Below are positions 1 to 10,512 of a stretch of DNA of 25,553 nucleotides, piece after piece. The translations under genes were made by a program, and so were the position numbers. Each line of letters begins with the position of its first letter. The stretch's first letter is position 1. The stretch spans positions 118,100-143,652 of the forward strand of contig NW_003129357.1 in the NCBI RefSeq assembly GCF_000003605.2, written 5' to 3'. The notes beneath the pieces are model-generated. The model was not told where the DNA came from. It did no database searches and saw only the letters and a program-made list of their open reading frames with translations. Source of the DNA: Saccoglossus kowalevskii. Its lineage: Eukaryota; Hemichordata; Enteropneusta; Harrimaniidae.

Positions 1-163
1 ATAGAACAGCTAAAAATTAGCTAATTATCATGCAAATTAGGTAATTAACGAGCATGGATTTTTACCAAAACCTAATCAAATCTGCGCATTGGCCCAGAGC
101 ATCTATGCACCAAGTTTCATCAAAAACCGATGTATGGTTCTTGAGATAGCAGTGGAAAAGTCG
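1..163. repeat. Probable end of a dispersed repeat before the CA microsatellite
   Basis: No open frame. The segment runs directly into a CA/CATA microsatellite, as interspersed repeats in invertebrate genomes often do. Bases 30-43 (ATGCAAATTAGGTA) are identical to 24714-24727 in the right inverted repeat of the DIRS-like element, and to the reverse complement at 21560-21573. The match does not extend cleanly, so this may be a related repeat family rather than a copy. The repeat assignment rests on this match and on the microsatellite junction only. Confidence 0.35.
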
Positions 164-164
164 G

Positions 165-219
165 ACACACATACATACACACACACATACACACACACAT
201 ACATACACACACACACACT
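165..219. repeat. (CA)n/(CATA)n microsatellite
   Basis: About 55 bases of alternating CA units interrupted by CATACATA blocks. It is plainly visible and lies between the preceding repeat-like segment and a strong hairpin. Confidence 0.95.
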
Positions 220-228
220 AACTGCAAA

Positions 229-260
229 GACTCCCATTTTGTGCTTCGCACATGGGAGTC
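229..260. repeat. 13-bp-arm hairpin with TTC triloop
   Basis: GACTCCCAT (229-237) pairs with ATGGGAGTC (252-260), and GTGC (241-244) pairs with GCAC (248-251). TTT (238-240) is a bulge and TTC is the loop. The arms are perfect. The position right after a microsatellite suggests the structured end of a retroelement or MITE, but no family is recognised. Confidence 0.75.
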
Positions 261-2393
261 AATAATGTCCTCTCTATTCAGTCTAATACTTCATTTGGTT
301 GTCATGAGACCGACCCAATTGGTCAATAAGAAATAATGTTTCGAATGGCAATATTTGTGGAGTTCTGTATCATAATGATATGTTTTGCAATTTTTACCAT
401 GAAAGAGAGTCGTAACAATATTTACAGCGAACGCTTCGCCGGGCTAAAACAAGAACCATTCTCTGATCAAGTCACTAATTGCTGAGTACAAGAATATCTG
501 TATTAGATTTCAGATTGCAGACAATACATTGAACTATAAGTACATTCACTCGAACAAAAAGTGCATACGACATACAGGCAATTAACTGGCGGCAAGTATG
601 AAATATTAAAAGTGCTTCTATGTTTGTAATTAGATGATGGCATCCACCTTAAGTAGCATTGTATGGGATTTCCTTTTCTCGGCCATCGGATAGTAAGACA
701 ACGACGTATTCACTGTATTATATACATGTGTCTGTGGAATACAAACAGAATAAAATATATAATGTTGATTGAATGTACTTAATAATGTAGTGCTGAACAA
801 TATTGTTCAGTTATATCATGGGTCTTGAAATGATATCCACTTGACGTTGAATATATTGATATTTTGTTTTCGGATAAAATAAGCTATATAATTCTAAAAT
901 ATTAATGTCATATTAGTTGATTTCATGGCTCATTCACTCATGGTTGTCACGATCAACACTGCTTAAGATCGAAGTAAAGATCTATCTGTCTGACTTAACA
1001 ATGACCACCAGGTTACCAGTTCAAACATTCATCACTTTATTATTATCATTAGAATTACTTAAGTTATGTTATGTAATTATTAAAACAACGATTTTTTTTC
1101 TACTTCAATTCTACTTCAATTGCCTAAGCGAGCATTTACAACCACTTCATTCTTTATCAATGAACATTTGATAAAATAATCGAATCGAGGTAACCTTCAT
1201 TACATTTAAAATAAATACATTTCCACCACAAACATGATTCAATCAACTTGGGTGTATCGACCAGAACCGTGCATAATTCTTTCTACAAATGAAATACAGT
1301 CCAAACATTAAATTTTCAGAACAATTATTGATCATTCCCAACCATACCAATTTTCGCATACTGCTCGACCTTAAGGTAAATATGCAGGTTCATAGGCACT
1401 TGCAGTTCCAAAAAATAGTTGTGTTCGCTTTGTTTCACTCTTACTCTTTCACACTATGTTGGAAACTTGTTAAACCACAAAAAAAAAAAACATTTGTAAA
1501 TGTTGGTACAGTGTTTTGTCACTCATGGCAAGTTTCTAACGGGATGTAATTATTACTATTCAAGTATTTCACACTTCTGGCATTGTTTGCAATCAAAACA
1601 CGATATCAGAAAAACAAAACTGGACGTCATTTTTTCAAAAACACACTACCTACAATGTGTAAAAAATCCAATGAATACAAATTCCCCAAGCTTTTTAAGT
1701 TTGAAACTTCCCTGACCAATTGATCAAGAATAACAAAAATGTTGATGCCCCTTTTTTAATACATACAAAATCATCTATACTATGGCGTTTTAAGTTTTTT
1801 TTAAAAAAAATACTGTTTATAATGTTCTGATTATGAAACGAATCAAACAAGTTTGTATTGCCTATTGACTAAGGTTTACCTGTAGTTTGATTTATCTAAG
1901 CAAATGTATGAAACAAAGCGGGAGTAGGGCCCGCGTACAAATAGGTAAAGTTGTTCTACTTTTGGTAGTGAGTAGTACTAGTATTCGGGACACGGTACCG
2001 ACGAACTTGTAAGTAAGTATCCCTGTTCCCAGGTGTTTTATTAAGTCACATTACAATTGCTGTTGCATTTCTGCTAGGACAGCTAACGCCCACGGGCTTT
2101 ATTTTCAGTCATGTTCGATCGCCATGTACTCTTTACGCTTGGCTTCAAAATTATCGTAAAATCACCGTCGTCTAGTAGAATTAAAAATTAACTATTACGC
2201 AGACAGGACAGTTGCCAATAGTTGCCGTGTAATGAGATGGCTTAGCCACTTACCGTTCATCGGGGCGTCCACTACAAAACTACTCCACTCCACTCACCCT
2301 ATCGCAATGTAAATGCTTTAAAATACATTTACAGCGAGCGCAAGATATTTACATATACATAACTCCTGCAACAGGTCGGTAATTAAGTCACAT
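261..2393. other. AT-rich non-coding stretch
   Basis: No gene supported. Open frames here are short, low-complexity and of the length expected by chance. It holds one perfect 18-bp palindrome (793-810). A somewhat GC-richer block around 1920-2300 shows no recognisable protein similarity or inverted repeat. Confidence 0.6.
793..810. repeat. Perfect 18-bp palindrome with paired SOX-type cores
   Basis: CTGAACAATATTGTTCAG is perfectly self-complementary. It contains two AACAAT/ATTGTT cores facing each other, the consensus known for SOX HMG-box proteins. The sequence is seen directly. Any regulatory role is inference, since no gene is recognised nearby. Confidence 0.5.
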
Positions 2394-2426
2394 ACACGCC
2401 TACGTGACAGTTAATCAAAACAACGG
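2394..2426 (+). repeat. Left terminal inverted repeat of the 2.4-3.3 kb element
   Basis: It begins ACACGCCTACGTGACAG and ends ACAACGG. It is complementary to 3236-3268 with two mismatches. Weaker similarity (about 4 of 7) continues just outside. Confidence 0.85.
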
Positions 2427-2706
2427 TCCAGGTTTTCAGATGAGTTCAACTATTACAATGTGTAAGCGTCCAGTCAAACATTCATCAAACAATCATGTTT
2501 TATTCATTGTTGATATTGGACACTTTATTATTTCATGCATACATATGTTTGTTCATTCAAGTTTTTCTATTGTGAACATTTCGCGAAAATAAAAAAAACG
2601 AGTTGATACAAATATTTAAAAACACCCCTAACATATAATAAAATTACCCTCGTATGAACAGTTTAGTTGTGAATGCAGTTTCTGTTTTTGAACAATTATT
2701 GCTATT

Positions 2707-3046
2707 ATGTCAAAGCGTTTTGATGAAGACACTAAGATGGAGATTATTCGCCCTAGGGAATGATCGACGACGGAGGAAGTTGGACTAGCGAGGGCAACGG
2801 TTCAAGGGATTGTGCGGCATTTCTGTCAGGAGTAGCGGCCGTCGTCGACTGAATGTCACACAAGAAATCGTTGAGATTATTTAGTTATTGAAACTGGTAT
2901 ATAGTGACGGTGTGGAGGTGAAACTAAGTAGAAGATTCCAGGGAAATATTGACTGGGCGATGAGTGTTCTGGAAAACTGGCAATGGGACCAGCCAGTATG
3001 CGAGAAATTGAACGGGACAATCACAACGCTAATATTATTAATATAA
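2707..3046 (+). pseudogene. Helix-turn-helix transposase-like pseudogene
   Basis: An ATG at 2707 opens a frame starting MSKRFDEDTKMEIIRPRE. It then meets TGA (2761-2763) and continues in the same frame as STTEEVGLARATVQGIVRHF before a TAG. The pattern (basic start, a K-x-EII-R helix, then a TT-EEV...ATVQ-IVRHF recognition helix) resembles the N-terminal DNA-binding domain of pogo/Tc1-type transposases. At about 2825 the sense frame shifts by one and reads RSSGRRRLNVTQEIVEII, a stop, then a stretch with GVEVKLSRRFQGNIDWAM up to TAA at 3044-3046. A basic patch followed by T-x-EIVE-I is typical of the region after the first helix-turn-helix. It lies between the TIRs at 2394 and 3268. At least two stops and one frameshift make it non-functional. 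The family is inferred from pattern only. Confidence 0.55.
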
Positions 3047-3235
3047 ATCTATTGACAACATCTCAACAAACTACCAATCGAATAAATTTAGATTCATCAT
3101 TTCTTATTAATATTTATTCCCAGTTTTATGTTCGTATTATATTTCTCCCAAGCAATGATTATTATATATACAAAACAATGAAATAATCCAACTCCTCCTC
3201 ATTCATCCTGGCAAAATATCAAAGGCATTCCGCGT

Positions 3236-3268
3236 CCGGTGTTTTGATTAACTATCACGTAGGCGTGT
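3236..3268 (-). repeat. Right terminal inverted repeat of the 2.4-3.3 kb element
   Basis: Read on the minus strand it starts ACACGCCTACGTGATAG and ends ACACCGG. It matches the left repeat at 31/33 positions. Confidence 0.85.
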
Positions 3269-4678
3269 TTATAACTTTCTTGCGTTTACAACGGACATTG
3301 GAGTGTCTAGAGAAGTGCCTGGGGATGTTGCAAAGTCCCACAGTAATTGCCTACCGGTTGCGGGAGTTAGGTCTTATGTAAATATCTTGCACCCGCTGTA
3401 ATATTTATTGTATCAAATCTGGTATTTTTCTCATATTATTTCGCCATATGAGATTGTCAATGTCTGGCTGAAAGCGAATTTGAAGAATTTTATAATTAGA
3501 ATTAGCAGTCAGTGACTGTGAAACTGTTCTCTTCACTGATGACTTTTCTCCTGTATAATGAAAGCAAATTCAACGCTGCAAAATAATACCAATAATAAAC
3601 TCCCCTCAAACCATAATACACTCAAAGCACACTATAAACTCCATATATATTAAAGAAAACCCACTACCTATTATAGCATGTTGAGAACACATGGACGCGA
3701 TGGGTGAGACGCAGTAGAGCTAATTATTTAAGCGAACATTCCCATCCGAACCCCGGGCAGTAGAGATTATTTTATTTTAATTATAATACCCTGCAAAACA
3801 TTGAATGTAATGCAGCTGTATCTTGTTACACGAAAATAAACGACATGACATGCGGAAACACCTTTATATTAATATAAGGGATTTGTTGTTCAAAGATACT
3901 TATACATGTACACATATTTGGGAAAAATCGGGCATGGCCGAGTCACGCGCATTTTTGTGTGTATGTATGTTGACACATTGGCACAAATCACTGCCCAGTT
4001 ATCGTCTGATTATGATTTGGGTGCATGTGTTGTCGGCAAACTAATGAGAATGCGGCGGCGTTCCATTAACGGGCTGTGCACTTCTGTTGTGTTTTTTTGG
4101 CTCGTCTTTAATGTTCTAACAATCGGCTAACCGTCGATAGCGGACAGCTTTCGTTCAGAATTTACAAAGAAAGTATTTTCCTGACACATATTAGAGAAAC
4201 ATATTTTTATTATCAATCCTTAATTCTTGGCTTTATCAAAATTAAAGTGCAGCATTCTGTCTGGGCAAAGCAGTAATACCGTCTGAGCCATGTCTACCCC
4301 GTAAAGTGCATTTCACTTTACCATTGACCGGAGCCAAGGTATGTTTAAGTCTCACTTATTCCAGCAGTATAAAATAAAGCGCATGTATTGCGTCTAGTAC
4401 TAGACTGATGCCCCAAACAAATATCCTCGTCGAGATGGGGGGGGGGGTTGTGATTTATCAGTTGCCAATGGTGAAAGATATGAACAAAAACACTATCTGG
4501 TGATCCTACAACACTAGGACCTTCAATAGCAGTAGTCTATGTGAAACAAAACGTACGAGAAATTTGAATTGGGTCTGGAAGTAGAAAACAGATCTATTAT
4601 TGGCTATTATTGGATGACCAGATTGTTAGCATGGATAATACCGTAGTAATTATACTTGACATATACAACATTTACAGT
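3269..4678. other. Non-coding stretch between two transposon relics
   Basis: No gene supported. A CpG-containing block at about 3920-4150 has overlapping short open frames in two phases but no recognisable protein. It also holds a perfect 8-bp-arm hairpin (4301-4321), an 11-base G run (4437-4447) and a tandem CTATTATTGG pair near 4595-4615. The stretch just before 4679 may be more of the decayed transposase, but I cannot trace it reliably. Confidence 0.5.
4301..4321. repeat. Short perfect hairpin
   Basis: GTAAAGTG (4301-4308) and CACTTTAC (4314-4321) flank a five-base CATTT loop. No uridine tract or gene context supports a terminator, so only the structure is noted. Confidence 0.5.
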
Positions 4679-4902
4679 CCGCATATGATTAAAAAGTTCA
4701 AAGGAATAAACTGTTAAAAAATGAGTCACGTGACCAAGAGTGGCATAAATATCCCGGGCAATTGTTCAATGCATCACCACGAAGCAGGACGTGGATTATA
4801 TGTGTTTCTATGAGATATTTTTACGACATATTTCCCGGATATAAACCCAATAAAATATTTTTCAATGATTTAAAAACTTGATTAAGAGAACTACAGTACT
4901 AG
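4679..4902 (+). pseudogene. Tc1/mariner (IS630-type) DDE transposase, C-terminal remnant
   Basis: One frame from 4679 reads PHMIKKFKGINC, stop, then ...GNCSMHHHEAG (from 4757), a second stop at the TGA in 4810-4815, and TTYFPDINPIKYF (4823-4861). After a frameshift it continues FNDLKT, stop, LRELQY, stop (4861-4902). This follows the order of IS630/Tc1/mariner catalytic domains: LPHM..F.G.N, then DN.S.HH, then PPY.PD.NPIE, then an LK..LR helix. The known second catalytic Asp (of DN) is Gly here (GGC). The third catalytic Glu (of NPIE) is Lys (AAA). About 31 codons separate them, against 34 in classical Tc1. No TIRs or N-terminal half were found, so this is a truncated dead copy. The family call is fairly secure because several motifs occur in the right order. 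Confidence 0.8.
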
Positions 4903-6851
4903 GACTTGTTATCCATACTCTCGCAATATTATTAGGACTTTTAAATTTTAGTTGGAATCTTTCAAATTTATATTTGAATGTAATTTACCAATTGTGCCTA
5001 CGTGACTTGCTGATTCAACTTTTGTCCTGAAAGTATAAATTTAAACGAAATCAAATGAAGCTATATACAATATTGCTCTGGAACTATCTGTGTCTTATTG
5101 AACATGAAACACAAGCGAAAATAAACATTTCCTGAAATATAATAATCATAGTGTAGCGTGTTTCCGGTTCTAGAATAAGATAATTCAAGACGGCAGTCAC
5201 GTTTATGGCATAGTCTGACTTGTTGTTGATACTTTATTTATACTTAATGTTATGTTTATTATGCTGATTACCACATATTGATATTCGAAGTAAACCGGAC
5301 ACTCAATCAAATCTTAATATAAACAGCACTGACAGTGAGTATTATTCTACTTTTTAAATGAGAATGGTAAATTTCCTCGTTTATATGCAATAAGTGCGCG
5401 AAATATAGACTAAGAAGTTCGGCGGCGTGTCAGTAAAATCTCTAAGTATATATATGAGGATATTGTACTATACCTTACGGCCTATTCGCGATAATTATTT
5501 CCCATTTTCAATTAACCTGTTGTGACAAAATAGTGCACAATGCATGTGTACAGCTAATGTGATTGAATTACTTGTAGTATTGGTTATATACAATCATACG
5601 CAATGTCTATCATGCCATTGGACATATTACGAATAAGCCTCAGTAAAACATTAATTATTTTAAAATGAAAAAAACTACACATTCGCTCATACAAGCAGCG
5701 TTTGTTTGAATCTGCTTATTAATAACACAGCTATATTTGCCTTGTGAACAATATTAGCATATTTGATTACCGATTGATCACCTGATCACCCAGGACTACT
5801 TGTTTAGTTCTTGCATATCATCAAGTATCATTTGAAGGCACATTACAACGGTAATGACCAGGTTCAGTTGTTAACTAGGTGTTCAATATTTGAAACATTT
5901 CTGGCCATGATGAGTATAATGAACATTTTTTCACCAATTTTCTCAATTGCAATGTACATCACCACAATCTGACTGTCGCTGAGTATTTCAAACATGTTGC
6001 TGATATCACCGGCTTCTTTAATCTGACCTGTGCAATCATTACATAATAATCAAAAGACGACACCCATCGACATAAATCTGGCACGGCATTGAGTCCAATC
6101 TATGTCAACTTATTATGAGGTAATATAATTGAACGTCTATATTATGATGGTTTGCATACTATGTCATTGATGTGGTATTCAATCACATTATACAATTCAG
6201 TGTATTTTTTATTCGTCCGTTCTGATATCTATAATTTAAGCACACGAGCTAATCAAGCTATGTCTACATGTAACTTTAATTGTCACGAATAATACATTTT
6301 CATTATCATCCAATTTTCTTAGTTTATTATTGATTGTTTAATTTCGTTAATTTCACCGTATAAAAGATGTGATACTATACATGAGAGTACAGATACGTGA
6401 TTGGCTAAGCATGTTTTTAATACTAAAATAAATTCACTGCCGCAAAATAGATTCCCCACAGCAATGAATTGTGTACGTCATGACTGAACTCGGAATATAG
6501 TATTGTAGTGCAGTGACAAAAGCGAACGTCACCGATATTAATGAAACGCACGTGCCTGCGGCGGATGTCGAAAAATCTAGACTACGTACAAAAATACGGA
6601 CATGAACATCCGCACGTAGATATACCATGTGTCTACCAATGGGCAATTCACGGGTTTCAGCCAATTTGTTTTTTACGCGTACTGTGAAAATATGGCTTCT
6701 TATCCTAGTCGTAGTGACATATGAAATACTCTGAATTTCAATTATCGATCACAACTATTGCATACACAATATTTTTCATATGTTATAAATGCATTTAAAA
6801 TTATGCATGCAACTAATTGTGAGATCACTCATGGCGTTCCTGTATATTTGC

Positions 6852-6870
6852 ATATATATATATATATATA
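6852..6870. repeat. (AT)n microsatellite
   Basis: About 19 bases of uninterrupted AT alternation, directly after a TTTGCAT. Confidence 0.9.
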
Positions 6871-7795
6871 GAAAATCATATTTATAATTAAAGCAAAACA
6901 TTTGGTAAATATGAGTGTGCTCATTGAAATAAAATCATTGCCAACCAAGGAACTCTTCTTTGAAAAAAATATAACTGAATTAAAAAAAAACAATATTCGA
7001 AATGTTGTATTGACTTATTGTGCGACTTTCACAGTTCACAATTCAGAGTGCTTAATCAGGTTTGTTTAACCATATAAAAGTGGCCACTCCAAAAATTGTC
7101 GTGTGATGAACGCAGGCTTACGTTGACAAGTGCAAACCGAAAATGCAGAATAAATAGCCACACACACAGAAAGCTCAGAAGCTCAGCGTGCTCAGACCCA
7201 GTTATGATTGCCCTCGGATACAACCAACAGTGATAAACTTTTGAGTGAAAATATTATAGATTTAACGGCTCGTTACGAACATACAACATACTCGCAATTT
7301 CATACTAATATATTTGTTTAATAAAACTGTTCGATCAGTTTCGCGATAATAAATGAATTGTATATCACATATAACAAATGTAACAATTACAGGTTTATTT
7401 AAATCCTGAATATTTCAGTCGTTATAAATGTATAAAGTTTGAGTATAATTCTACCTAGTTTGTTAAGAACAAAACTGGTGTGAACATTTCCACATTGAAG
7501 ATGTATATGTATTAGTATGCTTACATGTTTTAATTTAATTTTAATTTGTATCAACAAAGTATCAGCATTTTATTAGGAACACATTTTATTCCCTTAGTGG
7601 TTCCTATTCTTATTGCTAAAAACTAAGAAGAAAAGATACAATACAAGGCAAATCCTTTAATTTCACATTAACATATAATGATGATTTACTTTCCATCTAC
7701 AATCCTAAATTTTGTGAATATATTACAATGATTTAATAATTGAACTTGGGGTTAAAGAACAAAAATCTACTTCTGTTTCTTTTTATCTGAGCCTC

Positions 7796-7820
7796 AAAGT
7801 TGGCTTTCAAAGCCAGCTTT
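7796..7820. repeat. 12-bp-arm hairpin centred on one base
   Basis: AAAGTTGGCTTT (7796-7807) and AAAGCCAGCTTT (7809-7820) are inverted copies with one difference, which would be a G-U pair in RNA. It is a quasi-palindrome with no recognisable neighbours. Confidence 0.55.
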
Positions 7821-8134
7821 CTTAAAGTCTGTATGAAAAAGACGATTTTAATGTAATTATTTTTTAATTTTTTTCACACCTTTCAACACATCAGGTTTGA
7901 TTTCCTGTTTTGCACAATTAATGTCTGATATTTCCCCCGTGTATTTGTAAATAATCTTGGAAAAAGGGACATCGTATGTCTAGTTAAGTCACCATGATTG
8001 GGGAAATGGGTATTTAGAAGCACATTTACGTACCCATATTTGAATAAAATCTTAAATATTTCTTGAAATGCATTACTGTCTCGATTAGCGGTTCATTTGT
8101 TAAACATGTTACCTGGTTTTATTATAACCATACG

Positions 8135-8152
8135 ATATTGTATATACAATAT
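8135..8152. repeat. Perfect 18-bp AT-rich palindrome
   Basis: ATATTGTATATACAATAT is exactly self-complementary. In AT-rich DNA such palindromes are more likely by chance than the one at 793. Confidence 0.5.
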
Positions 8153-10350
8153 ACTTTGCACTAATGATACAGTTAAATGGTAGGATGACATTGTGTTTGG
8201 CTCGAAACTCTCACACAATGATTTTTTGTTGAAGAGGATATATACTTTTAGAGATTAAGCAAAATAAGTGTATTAGCTATCGCCGCGTTTGACTGTTCCG
8301 TAAAATGAAAAGATAATTTCTTCAGGCCTCTTCTTCCAGTTATCGCGGTACATTAAGCGATTGGAATATAGTGGGTATAATGATTGATTGAGTGAAATTA
8401 AAAATGCATATTTCATATTGTGCCTCTGGGGGTAAGAGAAATGTAGTACATCAAAGCTTTCAGAAGACATTCATTTGTATGACTCGCATTTCGGGCAATT
8501 TATACATATACTACATATTCTAATCATTTTGCAAATGTCAAATGCACATTTACCTCCTCCCCTCGCATGCATATTGATAAACGTAAGTCATTGTTAAAAA
8601 TAGAAACGTTGACCAGAAAGCTAACATCTTAGATTTTTACAAAAGCATTTATAGTCACACTATAAATTGGTTTTGATATTAATTGCATTTACTAAAATAC
8701 GTTCATTTTAACAGACGTTGCTAACGCGTGTATACACAGTGCTATAATTAAGTTATCTATGAATAAAAAAGACAAGAAGCAACACTTCATTCTTTCTTTC
8801 ATTTAAATTGCAGCAAAATGGGAACAAATGGATGTTATAACGTTGTTATATGACTTCTGACATTCAACTTCATTAGTTAATTAAAAAAAACATCTAGCTT
8901 TATTTTATTTGATCAACTAGGGTCTTTTGTTTGACCTTATGTTTTTTTTACTACGTAAGGCCGAGTTTGGTGTCTTTGTTCGCATTTATTGGCGGTGATG
9001 AATTTGCCTGGTGAAATTAGAAAAAATGGGTGCCTGTCGGTCGGTGTAAGTGGCAGAGAGAGGTATATTTTATTACCGGGTGTATAATTGTCAACGCATC
9101 TTTTCTAAACACATTCTATATATCTCCTTCCACTTTTCTATTGTATGACACACGAACATCATCCCCTTTCACTGTGTATAGATAAACATAAATATCAAAT
9201 TAATAAATTTCGCGGCTAGCATGCAATTCATAAATGTTCAAACAAGTGAAGTGGTAAATGTAATACTAAATCATTTAAAATTCATTACTTAAATAGCATC
9301 TAATGTATACTTCTTGTATACAATATTGACATTAACTTCTTTGCATGCACATATTATTTGGAAATGCTGTTTCATTCTTTAAGTGCATTAGATGTTATTA
9401 AAAGGACATCAAATAGCACTGAAAGAATACTATTTTAAACATGCTTGAACATTCTTACATTAGATGGAACGCCTGTGTCCATGATTTGGCAATATTTGCT
9501 GCAATATTATAGTCTTTTACGTTAAAGTCTTTACCAACCGCGCTGAAACCACTTAGTACAATTTACCTGACTCAACATTAACTGTGGTTGTATATTCAAT
9601 GCCCATAATGCATACGTTTTTTGGTCTTTTTGCAACTCATGAGAACGAGGCTGGATTATATCGGCTTTCTGATTATGTACTTGTTTAACATAAATGCATT
9701 CATATTGAAAAAGCCAGTATTCTGCTTTCTAAACGCGAATAAATAATATTATATTAAATCACTTATGTTATTAAAACGAGTTTAAGACATAAGTGTAACA
9801 TAATTACAGATGCGCCGAGACAAGCGCATTGCTCCAAACAGTGGAACAACTTGATAAAAATATAGGCATGCATAGTACATGACATGTCAAAGAAAAGAGT
9901 TCAATCCATAGGATAGGTATTTGCATAATTATGCATAATTATTAAAATCATCTTTCCTGTGCTATAATGTTATGCATTCTGACTATTTACGGGCATTAAA
10001 TGAGCTGATTGTATATAAGTTCCTCATCACTGTTTTTATTATCGTGGATAGACAATAAATAATCGATATGTAAACGTGAAGGACTTCGCTCCTTTGTAAT
10101 TTTAGATTATAATAAACTTTGTATTACATGAGAATAGAATAAATCAGTTAATCATCCCCATTTCATTGTCAAAGTGTTGAAATGTGAAAATAGCACACCG
10201 AGCATTATATTGTTACATAATACAAAAAGGAAATTGCATAAACACCAGATTATTGTCAAATCGTCAAATCACTTAAATGACATGACCTCTTAACATATAC
10301 AACCAAAAGTTGATGTCAACGCCGTTTGAAAAAAAAATGAGCATATCCGG

Positions 10351-10380
10351 CTCAGACAAGTGACATCGGTGTCATCTGAG
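10351..10380. repeat. Bulged 11-bp hairpin
   Basis: CTCAGA plus TGACA (10351-10356, 10361-10365) pair with TGTCA plus TCTGAG (10370-10380) around a TCGG loop. CAAG (10357-10360) is a left-arm bulge. Confidence 0.5.
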
Positions 10381-10470
10381 ATCAACTGTGTTTTTTAACC
10401 ACGAGGACATTATAACAAGGTCCTTGATTTAAACCAAATAAGTATAATGCTAATCGATTAAAATTCAAGA

Positions 10471-10512
10471 TGACGTCGATTTGAAGATCATTAAACATAA
10501 ATCGTGACGTCA
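10471..10512. repeat. Inverted repeat carrying a full CRE (TGACGTCA)
   Basis: TGACGTCGATTT (10471-10482) faces AAATCGTGACGTCA (10499-10512), with a 2-base difference inside the arms. The right arm holds a perfect TGACGTCA, the CREB/ATF consensus, and the left arm holds TGACGTC. Function is inference. Confidence 0.4.

Larger units (their letters stand above)
2394..3268. mobile_element. Degenerate TIR DNA transposon (875 bp)
   Basis: The element is bounded by 33-bp inverted repeats at 2394-2426 and 3236-3268 that match at 31 of 33 positions. Inside on the plus strand lies a broken helix-turn-helix gene (2707-3046), and the rest is AT-rich. No catalytic (DDE) domain remains between the repeats, so the copy is internally deleted and non-autonomous. 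The left end is preceded by TA if the repeat is taken to start at 2395, as in the Tc1/mariner class. The right flank reads TT, so a TA duplication is not preserved. Superfamily assignment is tentative. Confidence 0.72.
4903..8100. other. AT-rich non-coding stretch with simple repeats
   Basis: No gene is supported. It contains an (AT)n tract (6852-6870), a 25-bp near-perfect hairpin (7796-7820), and one 54-codon minus-strand frame behind an acceptor-like CACAG (6027 to 5864) that is discussed as a weak finding only. A CpG-richer patch at 6490-6660 has no recognised product. Confidence 0.55.

Noticed and set aside
3823-4130. Two overlapping plus-strand frames in a CpG-containing patch
   Set aside because: Both are chance-length, in different phases over the same bases, with no recognisable protein.
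4995-5008. GCCTACGTGAC matching the core of the TIR at 2397-2407, just after the transposase remnant
   Set aside because: Only 11 bases match, the orientation is wrong for a right-hand TIR, and similarity does not continue.
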